Positions 19,930-28,641 of a stretch of 64,000 nt of DNA are shown one piece after another. Under the pieces are notes generated by a model that saw nothing but the letters and a program-made list of their open reading frames with translations, was not told the origin of the DNA and did not search any database. The stretch's first letter is position 1. Each line of letters begins with the position of its first letter. Source of the DNA: Isoetes taiwanensis (Eukaryota; Streptophyta; Lycopodiopsida; Isoetales; Isoetaceae); NCBI GenBank assembly GCA_021234155.1, contig JAJEKV010000034.1:7300028-7364027 (forward strand), written 5' to 3'. The translations under genes and the position numbers were made by a program.

Positions 19930-22012
19930 TAGTGGTTAAACCTGTCGGTAAATTAATTTTTGCCACTTTTCCTTGTTTGGTTAATGTAATGGTGTTACTA
20001 GACCAGTCATGTACTACTTTAGCAGCCCTTAACCAAGGTCTACCTAGTAATAATTGGTAATCCATGGCATGAGGTTGTGTTTCCAAGACTACAAAGTCCT
20101 GTTCAAATTGCAGATCACCAAGGAAAAAGGATATGTCCTTGAGTATGCCTAAGGGTACAACTTTTCTATGATCTGCCATCTTAACATCAAATGGAGCTTT
20201 ATGTAATTGATTCAGCTTTAGCTTCTTTCTTAAAGTGTTTGTCATTATGTTGACACCGGCACCTCCATCCAAAGGTACCCTTGAGATTTGCATTCCCATT
20301 ATTACTACTGTAACCACCGGATTTTGTTTATCGGCTGGCTCAGTCTTATATGTTGAAACTAGATCTTTCAGTTGCAACAACTCATTGGGTATGCCTAAGT
20401 TAGGCACATATCTTCCAAGCATAAGTAATGGTATAGACACCATGGTATCTTGAATTTCTTGGTTTAACTTGACAACTTCTTCTGGTACATGCCCAGAAAC
20501 AGCCTCAATTGCTTTCAGTCCAGGGAAGTACTTAGTGACCACCTTAAGAGGTGTAGGAATCATTAAACGTTGTACTTGTTTCTTAATCCTTTCCATGTCA
20601 TTTATGGAATCATCATTAGTTTCATCATTAGTTTCATGCATGCTATTTTCTATGCCACTATTTTGAATATTTTCAATCTGATCCTTCACATTGTCATAAA
20701 TTTCTTGCTCTTGCTGAATGTTTGGGTATCTTTGTTCTTTCTTATTAGATAATGAAGACCTAATTTCAGGGATTTGGATTCCTTGCTGTCTAGCTCTTTG
20801 CCTAGTAACAGCATTGACATCCTCAGCATAATCAAGAATTACCATTCTTGCATCTTGAGCCTTAGTTCCAGAACTACTCTCTCTAGAGTTAGAATCTGTG
20901 GAACTCTTTCGTTCCCTTTTTGGCTGCCTACAATTGCGGGAGATATGACCTTTCTCCCCACAATTCCAGCACTCAACTATCCTTTCGTCTTTTTTATCTC
21001 GTCCTTGTGGAGAAACAATAAATGTTTCTGCCACACTTTTACCCTTGTTCTTTGCATTGAACCGACAATCTTTTGTATTGTGATTGCTCATATCACATAT
21101 ATGACAATACCTCTTATCTAGATTTGTACGACACTCAGTGGCATAATGTCCAGGTTTTGAACATCTCGTACACCACACGTAACTTCTTTTCTGTTCACCT
21201 AATGAAATCTTCTTCATATCTTCTTCTATTGCTTGAAGCTTACTTTGCATCTCTTTTACTCCTTTAATCTCTTGAGATACTTTCTTTTGTACCAACGAAT
21301 CTAATTCAGGTTTGTACTTGTCTTTTTCTGAGCCAAAAATGCCAATAACCACTGCAGCCCTTGTAACTGCCTTTTCCAATGTATTTAAGTCTTCTAATTC
21401 CAGTTGCTGCCTTATGCGCAAAGGAAATCCTTCTACAAACCATGCAACTATATCGCTTGTTCGTGGTTTTGGATCCATTTGGTTTACCAACTCTAAAACT
21501 CTCATGGAAAAATGCCTTGGATGCTCATTGGGCCTGATTTGGATACAACGAAGTTCATCCCTAAGCTCTTTGTCAGTTAGAGTAGTTTGGAATAAACTCA
21601 AAAAAGTAGTTTTCATGTCATTCCATGAAGTAAAGATGGTCTGTAAATTGCTGATCCAGTCAGCAGGTTTACCTTCCAAAGTGGTAGAGAAAAGACTTAT
21701 CCTCTGATCGTCAGAGTCTTGTCCATTAAGGACACTAATTTTCTCAAATTGGCAAACATGCGTTTTGGCTTGAGCCTCAGATATTTTTCCAGAGCCATAT
21801 TTGGGATAATCAATATAAGGTTTTGATGTAAGTTTGGTTCCCATTGAAAATATGCCTTGAATGTCAGGCAATATTTCAGACTGTCTTTCTAAAGCTAATC
21901 TTTTAAGCTCCCTCTTTTCTCGTCTTTCTGCTCTTTCAAGCTCTTGCTTGAGTCTAATTTCTTCTCGCTTTTTGCGTTCTTCAGCCAAACTCTTATACAT
22001 TAACTCTTTCAA
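19922..22012 (-). CDS. Gag-protease polyprotein
   Basis: 696 codons, intact. A charged N-terminal helix (LAEERKKREEIRLKQELERA) precedes the gag core at about 85-225 (VCQFEKISVLNGQDSDDQRI, PADWISNLQTIFTSWNDMKT, ARHFSMRVLELV-like region). Three CCHC zinc knuckles follow: CTRCSKPGHYATEC, CHICDMSNHNTKDC and CWNCGEKGHISRNC. The aspartic protease near 575-690 has VPLDGGAGVNIM and LLLGRPWLRAAKVVHDW. The zinc knuckles bind element RNA; the protease would cut the polyprotein. It stops eight bases into the pol frame, so pol would need frameshifting or re-initiation. Confidence 0.92.
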   Translation of the reverse strand: MKELMYKSLAEERKKREEIRLKQELERAERREKRELKRLALERQSEILPDIQGIFSMGTKLTSKPYIDYPKYGSGKISEAQAKTHVCQFEKISVLNGQDSDDQRISLFSTTLEGKPADWISNLQTIFTSWNDMKTTFLSLFQTTLTDKELRDELRCIQIRPNEHPRHFSMRVLELVNQMDPKPRTSDIVAWFVEGFPLRIRQQLELEDLNTLEKAVTRAAVVIGIFGSEKDKYKPELDSLVQKKVSQEIKGVKEMQSKLQAIEEDMKKISLGEQKRSYVWCTRCSKPGHYATECRTNLDKRYCHICDMSNHNTKDCRFNAKNKGKSVAETFIVSPQGRDKKDERIVECWNCGEKGHISRNCRQPKRERKSSTDSNSRESSSGTKAQDARMVILDYAEDVNAVTRQRARQQGIQIPEIRSSLSNKKEQRYPNIQQEQEIYDNVKDQIENIQNSGIENSMHETNDETNDDSINDMERIKKQVQRLMIPTPLKVVTKYFPGLKAIEAVSGHVPEEVVKLNQEIQDTMVSIPLLMLGRYVPNLGIPNELLQLKDLVSTYKTEPADKQNPVVTVVIMGMQISRVPLDGGAGVNIMTNTLRKKLKLNQLHKAPFDVKMADHRKVVPLGILKDISFFLGDLQFEQDFVVLETQPHAMDYQLLLGRPWLRAAKVVHDWSSNTITLTKQGKVAKINLPTGLTTIG

Positions 22013-22332
22013 GCATCATTGCATATGCTTGCTGGCCTAAATTCACTAAAATGTAAGGTGTTAATCACCCCAAAATTCTCTGTATCAGAATTTTTTCTGT
22101 GCAGACCTGTTATAGGTTGCACCTAATAACTCAAGATTTCCTTTGAGTTAGTGGCTGAAATTTGGCCACATGATAGATTGCTCGAATATCTAATTGCCCA
22201 CCAAGTTTCATGAGAATCTAAGAACTTTAACTTGGTCAAATTACTACTGTATCAGGTCAGAATTTCAGCCTGTTCTTCTTTGCAAAATAGAATTGGAAAA
22301 GCTAAGGAGAGTCCCGGCAACGGAACCAAAAA
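22013..22332 (-). other. Leader and tRNA-Asp-like primer site of the large element
   Basis: On the minus strand TGGTTCCGTTGCCGGGAC (about 22311-22328) lies four bases inside the LTR end TGTTAACA. It differs at three positions from TGGCGCCGTTGCCGGGGA, the tRNA-Asp-type primer site. About 300 bases of leader separate it from the gag ATG. Confidence 0.7.
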
Positions 22333-23246
22333 TGTTAACAAATTCTCACTTTGATAACATATAGATTCTCATCTAAGAAATAAGCTTGAAACATTCCAAT
22401 AATCATTCAAGTAGAATGAGAACTCACCCAAGCACTCTCCAAATATGCACTCCAATTCACCTCAGAAGCCTCTTCCGTTGCTTGGATCTCTACAGAAGTT
22501 GCTAGATATGAGCAAATTGATTAGAATGGATTAAAATGCAATGCATTTGCCGTAAATAGGATCAGAATCAATGAGATTTCTCACCAGGAGGACCTGTGGC
22601 AGCCATGATAAAAGCTTTGAACCGAAAGCCTGGAGCAGGAAACCCTGAGCAAATTGATGCTCTCTAATCCAAAACGACCCATTTAGGGTCTGAAAACCGT
22701 TGCACTTAGGTGCGGCAAGAAGTTCTGGTCAAAACAGTTGCAAGCCGCTTGACCCAATTCGATTTTGCTTACGTTCTTGCTTAATTAGGTTTTCTTAATG
22801 AAATTTGCTTAAGACATTCATTATTGTTTAGCCCTTATTATATTATTACGTGAGGGAGACAAAATGCATTTGAAAACACATGAACAATATTACGACAACA
22901 ACCTCTTCTATTCAAATCTCCCTAAAAACAACAACGTACTTGCTCCTTATATAGTTTCAACAAACAATCTCCACCGTTCATAGTTTTGCCACATGGCGCA
23001 AGCACAATAACTTCAACCTTTAAATATTAAAGTCTACTTTTAAATTCCAACTTCTAACATCTACTTTATCCTAGTAACTTCAATAGTCATTTTCATAATT
23101 CAGAAACCTAAGTGCGATGTCGTTTGAAGTGCCGATCTTCATCACGTTCGTCGTCTTCATCTAGATCGAACATGGCCTCTAACACCGCATTCTCAGCTTC
23201 CTCGGTTGCTTGCGTCTCCACATCTTCCTCTTTGTTTCTCTTATCA
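22333..23246 (-). repeat. 5' LTR of the large Ty3/gypsy element
   Basis: Plus view TGTTAACAAATTC ... CTCTTATCA, so TG/CA ends. A minus-strand TATATAAGG box lies near 22945-22953. Like the other LTR it carries the coding end of the extra ORF, here without the rest of that ORF. Confidence 0.88.
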
Positions 23247-23327
23247 TTTATTAGTAATTTCGGTAATACAATCTATACATAAATAATTTTACCGATACAA
23301 GTTGGAAAATATATAACTTCCAATTTT

Positions 23328-24787
23328 TCAAGCTTCGTCGTCAATTTCATGCTCTTTCAATCCCCTGCCGCACTGATCCAACAAGGCAATGACTTCCATG
23401 TTATCGACCCCAGCTTCCAACCTTGGGTGAGTCAAACCAGCAGCTAAAAAATTTAACATATTGCTCGCCCGCAGACCGGCTTGATCGTCAAAATATTGTA
23501 GCACAACATCCCGCCAAATTGCTATCACCCTTTCAGTGTTTGATGCCAATTGGGAATGGTTCCCGAATATGCATAATGCACGGATGTAATAGACAAACTC
23601 TGCACCTTTTGGACTGAAAGTTCTGCTGAAGATGATTATCTCCCCATTAACGAATCTTGAGATATATCGTAACAATGTAGAGTCCTTCAATCTTTCCTGT
23701 CCCCCGCGTGCATGTCGGCATGGAAAATCATCTACTTCCCACAAATAAGAACTCTCAAGCTTATCTTCTTCACATTTCTCCTCATCTATGAGGCTTATGC
23801 TGTCGTGATTGACTGAAGGGCCTGCCAAACCTGTAGATCCTGTTGGCAGCTTTGCACGGAGACGCTGGAATTCTTCTTCCGTTGGTAGATTCGCCTCCTC
23901 TTGAGCAAATCGAGACTCCAGCCTCGCATAGGCTTCTTTAAGCTTTATAGCATTGATGGTATAAGAAGACACTTCAAACATCTCTTTGTCCAAATCCTCT
24001 TCAAAATCTAGGCCTAGGTTTACCCATTCGGCCAAGGTACTGATAAGCTCGTCTTCCCTAGCACACATTCGTAACAAAGACGGGTTCCTCAGTATATCAC
24101 TTAGCAATAGGTATTCTTTGCCTTCCACTAAAATTGGCGTTATGTCAGACAACTTCTTTTCATCCTCATCCTCATCCTCATCCTCATCCTCATCCTCATC
24201 CTCATCCTCATCCTCATCCTCATCACCTTTGAATCATCTTCCTCCTCCTGGTTCACCCAAGGCCGGTCGTCCGGTTTGAAACTCCTACATTCTTGCTCTT
24301 CTTCTTGTAGATCTATCTCCATTTCTACGTCATAGTCGGCATCATCACACATAACCCGACCCTCCTTGGCTTAAAGATTTCATTGTTTCCAGTGTATCTT
24401 CGGGTTTGGGCGAGCGAATGCAATAACTAGCATATGCAAACGGCAAAGAGAAATAAGATACCTTCTTAAGTACAAGGACGCAAGCGGGAGGAGCCCGTTC
24501 TTGCAAAGATTCTTGAAAAACATCTTCGCTGTTTGCAAATGGGAAGCCGCCTCCTCTAGAGCTGGTTTTGGAATCCACGAGCCAGGGACATCTGCAAAGG
24601 ACGTGCGCTGAGACCAAGCGGTCCGGGTGAAAGCTAAAGCAACCTCGCGATAGCATCCAAGCTCGCTACTGTTTGCCATGATGTCCAACTCCTTGCAATA
24701 GAACGGATAAATCGCAGTCGGGGGAACTTCCTTGTTGTCATGTGGGGCGGATGCATACCATTCCAGGAACTTCACATAACAATCCAT
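23328..24787 (-). pseudogene. Unknown acidic protein gene, broken by frameshifts
   Basis: Four successive minus-strand frames look like one protein of roughly 480 residues. Part one is MDCYVKFLEWYASAPHDNKE to ...LASLYLRR (24787 to about 24460). Part two, about 24465-24360, has IRSPKPEDTLETMKSLSQGG. Part three (24352-24230) is acidic, with DYDVEMEIDLQEEEQE. Part four is an Asp-Glu repeat leading into a 274-codon frame (24152-23328) with ITPILVEGKEYLLLSDILRN and VYYIRALCIFGNHSQLASN. I recognise no family. Small introns could replace some frameshifts but I see no convincing splice pairs. A hairpin repeat lies about 150 bases upstream of the first ATG. Confidence 0.45.
24166..24229. repeat. Hexanucleotide microsatellite coding Asp-Glu
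   Basis: About ten units of ATCCTC in plus view, GAGGAT on the coding strand. In the frame of the downstream 274-codon ORF it reads Asp-Glu; in the upstream frame it would read Met-Arg. The reading frame changes just before the array, at AAAGGTGATGAGG. Confidence 0.9.
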
Positions 24788-24913
24788 GGCGAAGCAGACG
24801 ACGAAAGCAAGAAGATGTTTAGGAGCGGTAAGGCGCTGTCACTTCTGAACTCAAGTAGCCGTTGTCGATTATGAAAGGGGACACAGCCGTTGTGGGGAGA
24901 TTTGTCCGTACAT

Positions 24914-24934
24914 TTTAGGGTTAGGGTTAGGGTT
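24914..24934. repeat. Short TTAGGG array beside a hairpin
   Basis: Three GGGTTA units directly adjoin the hairpin at 24935. The unit is TTAGGG, not the usual plant TTTAGGG. It is too short to be a telomere; related AACCCTAAA pieces occur in the repeat at 26038-26100. Confidence 0.5.
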
Positions 24935-25003
24935 GGATCACACGACGCGAAAACTACTATGTGCAACAAAAAAGCACAATGCTTGCTGCGCGTCGTGTGA
25001 TCC
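24935..25003. repeat. Perfect 15-bp inverted repeat (hairpin H1)
   Basis: GGATCACACGACGCG (24935-24949) pairs with CGCGTCGTGTGATCC (24989-25003) around a 39-base loop. The same arms recur at 27055-27121. It lies between the H3-like gene and the broken acidic gene, upstream of the latter. Confidence 0.9.
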
Positions 25004-25139
25004 TCACGTATAACATTAAAAAAAAAAAAAATACAAAGTGCGAACCTAGGCTTCTAAGAAAGAAATGGACTAAGAGATTAAGCTTATAAAGCCATTACAT
25101 TAAAGAATATTATACATATGAAAAAAACACAAAGGCACT

Positions 25140-25919
25140 TCACGGCCTTTTTTCTGGGGGGTCTTTCTTCTTGTTGTATTCAGCCATAAAATTTTGACCA
25201 TAGTACTCGGGATCCCTTATGCGTAAGACGAGTGCATATCCTTGGTCCTCGAACAGACCGACACCAACTGCTTCCGAAGCCATTTGAAGAGCATTTAAGG
25301 CAGTTGCTTGAATTCTGTAACTGGTATGATGTATCGCACCACACTCTTGCAGAATCTCTTTCACGAGCCTGGCAAATGGGAGACGCGGAATGACCATCTC
25401 AGTGCTCTTCTGATACTTCTTAATCTCGCGAAGCGCTTTAATGCCAGGCTTCGTCTTCCGCTTCCGGCCACTACCCTCACCCACCCCAGCATTTGGAGAC
25501 TGTTGCTCGGCCGACTCTTTCGGCCGTCTCCTCACATTTCTGGTCGCCTTCCCCTTTCTGGCGTTGGGCCTCCTCCTTTGATTTGAAGGTCCTGGCGCCT
25601 CCACAGGAGGAGCAGGAGGAGTAGTAAGAGCAAGATGAGGCGGCTGCCCAATAATTAATCTGGCGTCATATTCTGCTCCCCGGTCTCTCACATTTTCATC
25701 TTCCGTCTCCGAACCGAAGTGCACCTCCCTACTTATTCTGGAGCTGCTTCTCCCGCCGTCTGTCATGCGGATTTCTTTTCCGGGTCTTCTGTTAGGCATG
25801 GTCGGAGGAGGAGAATCTCTATTAGAGACTTCAGATTCAGATGAAGGAGGTGGACTAATGTAATCACCTGGCCTTATACCACCTGGATGGATCCTTGCAG
25901 TTTGCTTAGTTCTTGCCAT
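25140..25919 (-). CDS. Histone H3-like protein with exact H3 tail start and long linker
   Basis: A 259-codon intact frame. After the initiator Met the first eight residues are ARTKQTAR, identical to canonical H3 residues 1-8. Positions 9, 14 and 18 of H3 (all Lys) are Ile, Ile and Asp here, while Gly12-Gly13 are kept. A 145-residue Pro/Ser/Arg-rich linker (14-158) replaces the normal 25-residue tail remainder. The H3 fold starts at 159: [27 protein letters not shown], then [13 protein letters not shown]. Loop 1 is four residues longer than in H3. After GLFED, loop 2 and helix 3 are unrecognisable ([19 protein letters not shown]). The likely place of action is chromatin; function unproven. A TATAAAG lies only 20 bases upstream of the ATG, too near to serve it. 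It is clearly H3-derived, and not a normal H3 or centromeric H3. Confidence 0.85.
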   Translation of the reverse strand: MARTKQTARIHPGGIRPGDYISPPPSSESEVSNRDSPPPTMPNRRPGKEIRMTDGGRSSSRISREVHFGSETEDENVRDRGAEYDARLIIGQPPHLALTTPPAPPVEAPGPSNQRRRPNARKGKATRNVRRRPKESAEQQSPNAGVGEGSGRKRKTKPGIKALREIKKYQKSTEMVIPRLPFARLVKEILQECGAIHHTSYRIQATALNALQMASEAVGVGLFEDQGYALVLRIRDPEYYGQNFMAEYNKKKDPPEKRP

Positions 25920-26037
25920 GGCTTCTCAGCGGATGGCGCTTTATACTACGAACACTGACAAAAATAGACAACTAGCAAGAGATAAATAGTAAAAAATAGA
26001 AGTTAAAGTAAAATATGATGGTAACTTTTTTAAATAA

Positions 26038-26100
26038 TTGTACGGAACCCTAAAAAAATATCGGACAAAATACGGAACCCTAAAAAAACATCGGACAAAA
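26038..26100. repeat. Tandem pair upstream of the H3-like gene
   Basis: Two copies of a 32-base unit with TACGGAACCCTAAAAAAA and TCGGACAAAA. Lies about 120 bases upstream of the H3-like ATG and may be part of its promoter. Confidence 0.6.
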
Positions 26101-26129
26101 ACACAAATAAAAAACTGAGATTCAAAGCG

Positions 26130-26740
26130 CTAGGCGATAGACAATTTCTTGTTGATCGCGAACTCACTAAACTTTACATTTCCCTCTTGCCTGTAACCAA
26201 CCCTAATGCCATCAATGAAATAATGGAAGTCGTTAGCAATCTCCTCTGTCTCCATTAGCACTCTTAGCTCTGATAATGGCCATTCGCTTTCCATGGTGGC
26301 TGTATAAATGACTTCCTCCCCTCGCCATACTTTCGAATATCCACCGACGGAAAGTGTCCGTTATGGTCCTCAAACGGCTCCCAAAAAGTTGTGCGACCAC
26401 TCTTTTTCTCGTTTCCTTCGTTCTAGTTGACAATTAACATTATAAATATTGTTTTGGAAGAAAGTATATCGAACTTAAAGGAGGACTTAACTTCGCGGAC
26501 CTCTGTTAGTTGATCGGGATGATTCGTGGAATCAACATCCCGTGTCGGAACCAAAAATAAGCCATCCACAAAATCGGCAGGGAGGAGAAAGCACGTATAT
26601 GTCTTCGGAGCTTTTCGAACTTCCTGCGCCATCTGGAATATGTTAGCAAATACCTCAAACGGTGTGAAGATTTTGAAACTCATCCTCACCGCCTCTGTTT
26701 GACATTCCGCTTGCACCTCGTCAGCCATGCATTTCTTCAT
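26130..26740 (-). pseudogene. Unknown gene, two exons, second exon frameshifted
   Basis: Exon 1 (26740-26492) starts MKKCMADEVQAECQTEA and contains MSFKIFTPFEVFANIFQMAQ and TYTCFLLPADFVDGLFLVPT. A 69-base intron with GT (GTTAAGTCC) and AG (CAACTAG) would join it to exon 2. That exon begins in one frame (GRTTFWEPFEDHNGHF) and must shift near 26330-26345 into another (YTATMESEWPLSELRVLMET, then FHYFIDGIRVGYRQEG) before TAG at 26130. Both halves look protein-like. I do not recognise the family. It lies directly upstream of the H3-like gene on the same strand and downstream of hairpin H2. Confidence 0.45.
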
Positions 26741-27054
26741 TGCAATTACATTGTTCTCATTAATCTATGGCTTACAAAGTTCACTTAAAGGGGCAATTCA
26801 ACCCCGGTATCAAGCTTCGGTTTTCTCGACCTTTACGTTATAATCATGTCCAGTAAAACCGGATGCCTATACCCCGCAAAGGTCACGGCATCCATACCTT
26901 TGAAAAGGACAATTAGATGTCTATGTGATACACGACAAGTACACTACTAATACTTTCGGTAGGAATGACATCCACGACGCCCGATAAACATAAACCCGCG
27001 CACAATAAATTTGTTTGTAAAAACGTATCAACGAAAGAAATGAAAAGATAAGGA

Positions 27055-27121
27055 GATCACACGACGCGAAACTATCTCTACGCAGTTAAGTAGCTGACAG
27101 ATAGCTTCGCGTCGTGTGATC
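27055..27121. repeat. Perfect 16-bp inverted repeat (hairpin H2)
   Basis: GATCACACGACGCGAA (27055-27070) pairs with TTCGCGTCGTGTGATC (27106-27121) around a 35-base loop. Arms match hairpin H1 at 24935-25003. Lies about 315 bases upstream of the gene at 26740. Confidence 0.9.
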
Positions 27122-27813
27122 CGATTAAGGTGGTTACCATTTGCGGGCAATTTTGGGAAGTCGTTTTTGGTGGAGATTAGCTCTTTGGCCATATCAAAAG
27201 GGGTATATGCATGTCGTGATTGTTATACTTTCCACTTTCCGGCCGCTAGAATTCAACTTGAACTCTTTTATCCTACCTATCCAATGTGTCCAAGACGCCC
27301 TGATCGCCTTTGTCGCTTAACTCTATGCTCGCCCCTCGTTGATGGCATCATACTCACCCACTAACCTATTGAGACAAAACCCCCATTTCTTCACCTTGGG
27401 AGTTACGTAAATGGGGCAAGAACACGTAAAATTACAGGAGACATGGATTGCGGATGAGGAGTGAAGGCGAGAGGATGGATGCGCGTAGAGGCACCGGAGT
27501 GACAAGATCTGAAGTTTGGCGCCAAAATTTGACAAGGGAGTTGGTGACGCCGGCGATTGGGGCGGTCAAAGTCACCATTATTTTGGAAGCGTGGCGACTC
27601 TAAAAAATCTGAGCCATTAAAATGGTTGCAATAAAAGCGCAGGCATCCCCTATGAAAATACGCCATGTGGATGCCAAGTAAGCCTGCTCATCCTTCTACC
27701 TGCCAAGTAATACTGACTTTCGTAAAAAAGGCGCAAACCTGATTGGTCCTGGCAAATCTGACGTGGAAATCTTTAACCCAAGATATGGGTCATTTTGAGA
27801 CCCCAAATCCGCC
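27122..27813. other. Intergenic, no gene recognised
   Basis: Plus and minus frames of 70-87 codons overlap each other and none has a recognisable motif. Confidence 0.4.
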
Positions 27814-28323
27814 CTAATGCCGTCTTGCTGCGAGTATGGGAGCGGGCTGCAGGCCCATCGGGTCTGATCTTTCCAAATGCTTAGTCATCTCCTTTATTCT
27901 ATTCTCACAGTTGGAATTAACTTCCAAATCCTTGCTGATTTTTTCAATGGCAGCTTCTAATTCTTGTAAATCAGCCTTTAAACAATCAATGGGAATCATT
28001 ATAAGAGCATCTAAGTCAGCAATATAACTTGATTTCTCCTCCTCTAAGTGGGATGCCAAAGCCATTTGCACATCAGTTGGCTTCCTGCTTGCTTTTAAAC
28101 CTGCCATAATGCTGAACTGCTCACATATTTGTGCATCTTTATTCTGCACAAGTCTTGTCAAGAAGCTCTTATCACTCTCATGCTTCAACAATTCAATTTC
28201 TATTGTTTTCTTTTTCTCTTTTAAAGTCTGTATTTCATCAAGCATGGAGGCAGAATCTAATGCTCTTCTTTCCCTCCACCTTTTCATCATTTCCAACTGC
28301 TGCCCCAATCCTACCTGAGGCAT
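27814..28323 (-). CDS. Coiled-coil protein, unknown function
   Basis: 169 codons from ATG to TGA or TAA-type stop at the left end. Almost the entire length is helical by eye, with heptad-like stretches such as LDEIQTLKEKKKTIEIELLK and LKADLQELEAAIEKISKDLE. There is no signal peptide or membrane segment. It resembles in style, not in sequence, the coiled-coil region of the 676-codon ORF. It could be a fragment of a transposon ORF. No neighbour gives a clue. Confidence 0.4.
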   Translation of the reverse strand: MPQVGLGQQLEMMKRWRERRALDSASMLDEIQTLKEKKKTIEIELLKHESDKSFLTRLVQNKDAQICEQFSIMAGLKASRKPTDVQMALASHLEEEKSSYIADLDALIMIPIDCLKADLQELEAAIEKISKDLEVNSNCENRIKEMTKHLERSDPMGLQPAPILAARRH

Positions 28324-28592
28324 ACATTTAGTAGCTTTAACATTGGAAGACTTTACTGTAGCTAATTCTCACAGTCGATTCTTTTTTGAGAGCCTTTTGA
28401 ATGAAGACTTGCACTTGCTTTCACCTCATCCCAATCAATGCTTACTCCTTTTTAATGAAGTACATATGCTCGGGCAAAATACAATGGAATGTGATGATTT
28501 GCAATGTCCTTCCTACAAAAAACGTGCTCATACACAGGAAAAAAATCTGCCATCCAAATAGGCTTAATCCTGCACTCTTGATAACCCCTAAC

Positions 28593-28641
28593 GGCGGGGG
28601 CTTTGAACCCCAAACATCCCGCACTATTTGCACTAGCCCCG
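28593..28641 (-). repeat. tRNA-like SINE head
   Basis: On the minus strand GGGGCTAGTGCAAATAGTG resembles an A box and GGGGTTCAAAGCCCCC is a B-box match 20 bases later. The arms around the B box could pair as a T stem. Confidence 0.4.

Larger units (their letters stand above)
11956..23246 (-). mobile_element. Nearly complete Ty3/gypsy element with 676-codon extra ORF
   Basis: Two 914-bp LTRs (11956-12869 and 22333-23246) flank a 9.5-kb interior. The coding order in the minus direction is gag-protease, RT-RNase H, integrase, a 2-kb untranslated gap, then an ORF of unknown function. The LTRs differ at only about a dozen positions that I noticed, so insertion was recent. Protease LDGGAG, RT FLDD and a tRNA-Asp-like primer site suggest the Tat/Athila side of plant Ty3/gypsy. 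One frameshift splits the polymerase. No target site duplication is visible: the left side abuts another element fragment and the right side abuts unrelated sequence. Confidence 0.9.

Noticed and set aside
24140-24352. 70-codon ORF ending in a Met-Arg repeat
   Set aside because: The Met-Arg run is only the other frame of the GAGGAT array. The first part is kept as a piece of the broken acidic gene.
24901-24934. Chromosome end or interstitial telomere
   Set aside because: Only three units, and of TTAGGG type rather than plant TTTAGGG.
25140-25919. Centromeric H3 (CENH3) identity for the H3-like protein
   Set aside because: Loop 1 is longer as in CENH3, but the exact H3 1-8 tail, the 145-residue linker and the lost helix 3 do not fit CENH3.
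25939-25945. TATAAAG as promoter of the H3-like gene
   Set aside because: It is only 20 bases from the ATG, so transcription would start inside the coding region.
24935-27121. E2F-type site in the hairpin arms (TTTTCGCG)
   Set aside because: The match to the consensus is incomplete and short; it cannot be told from chance.
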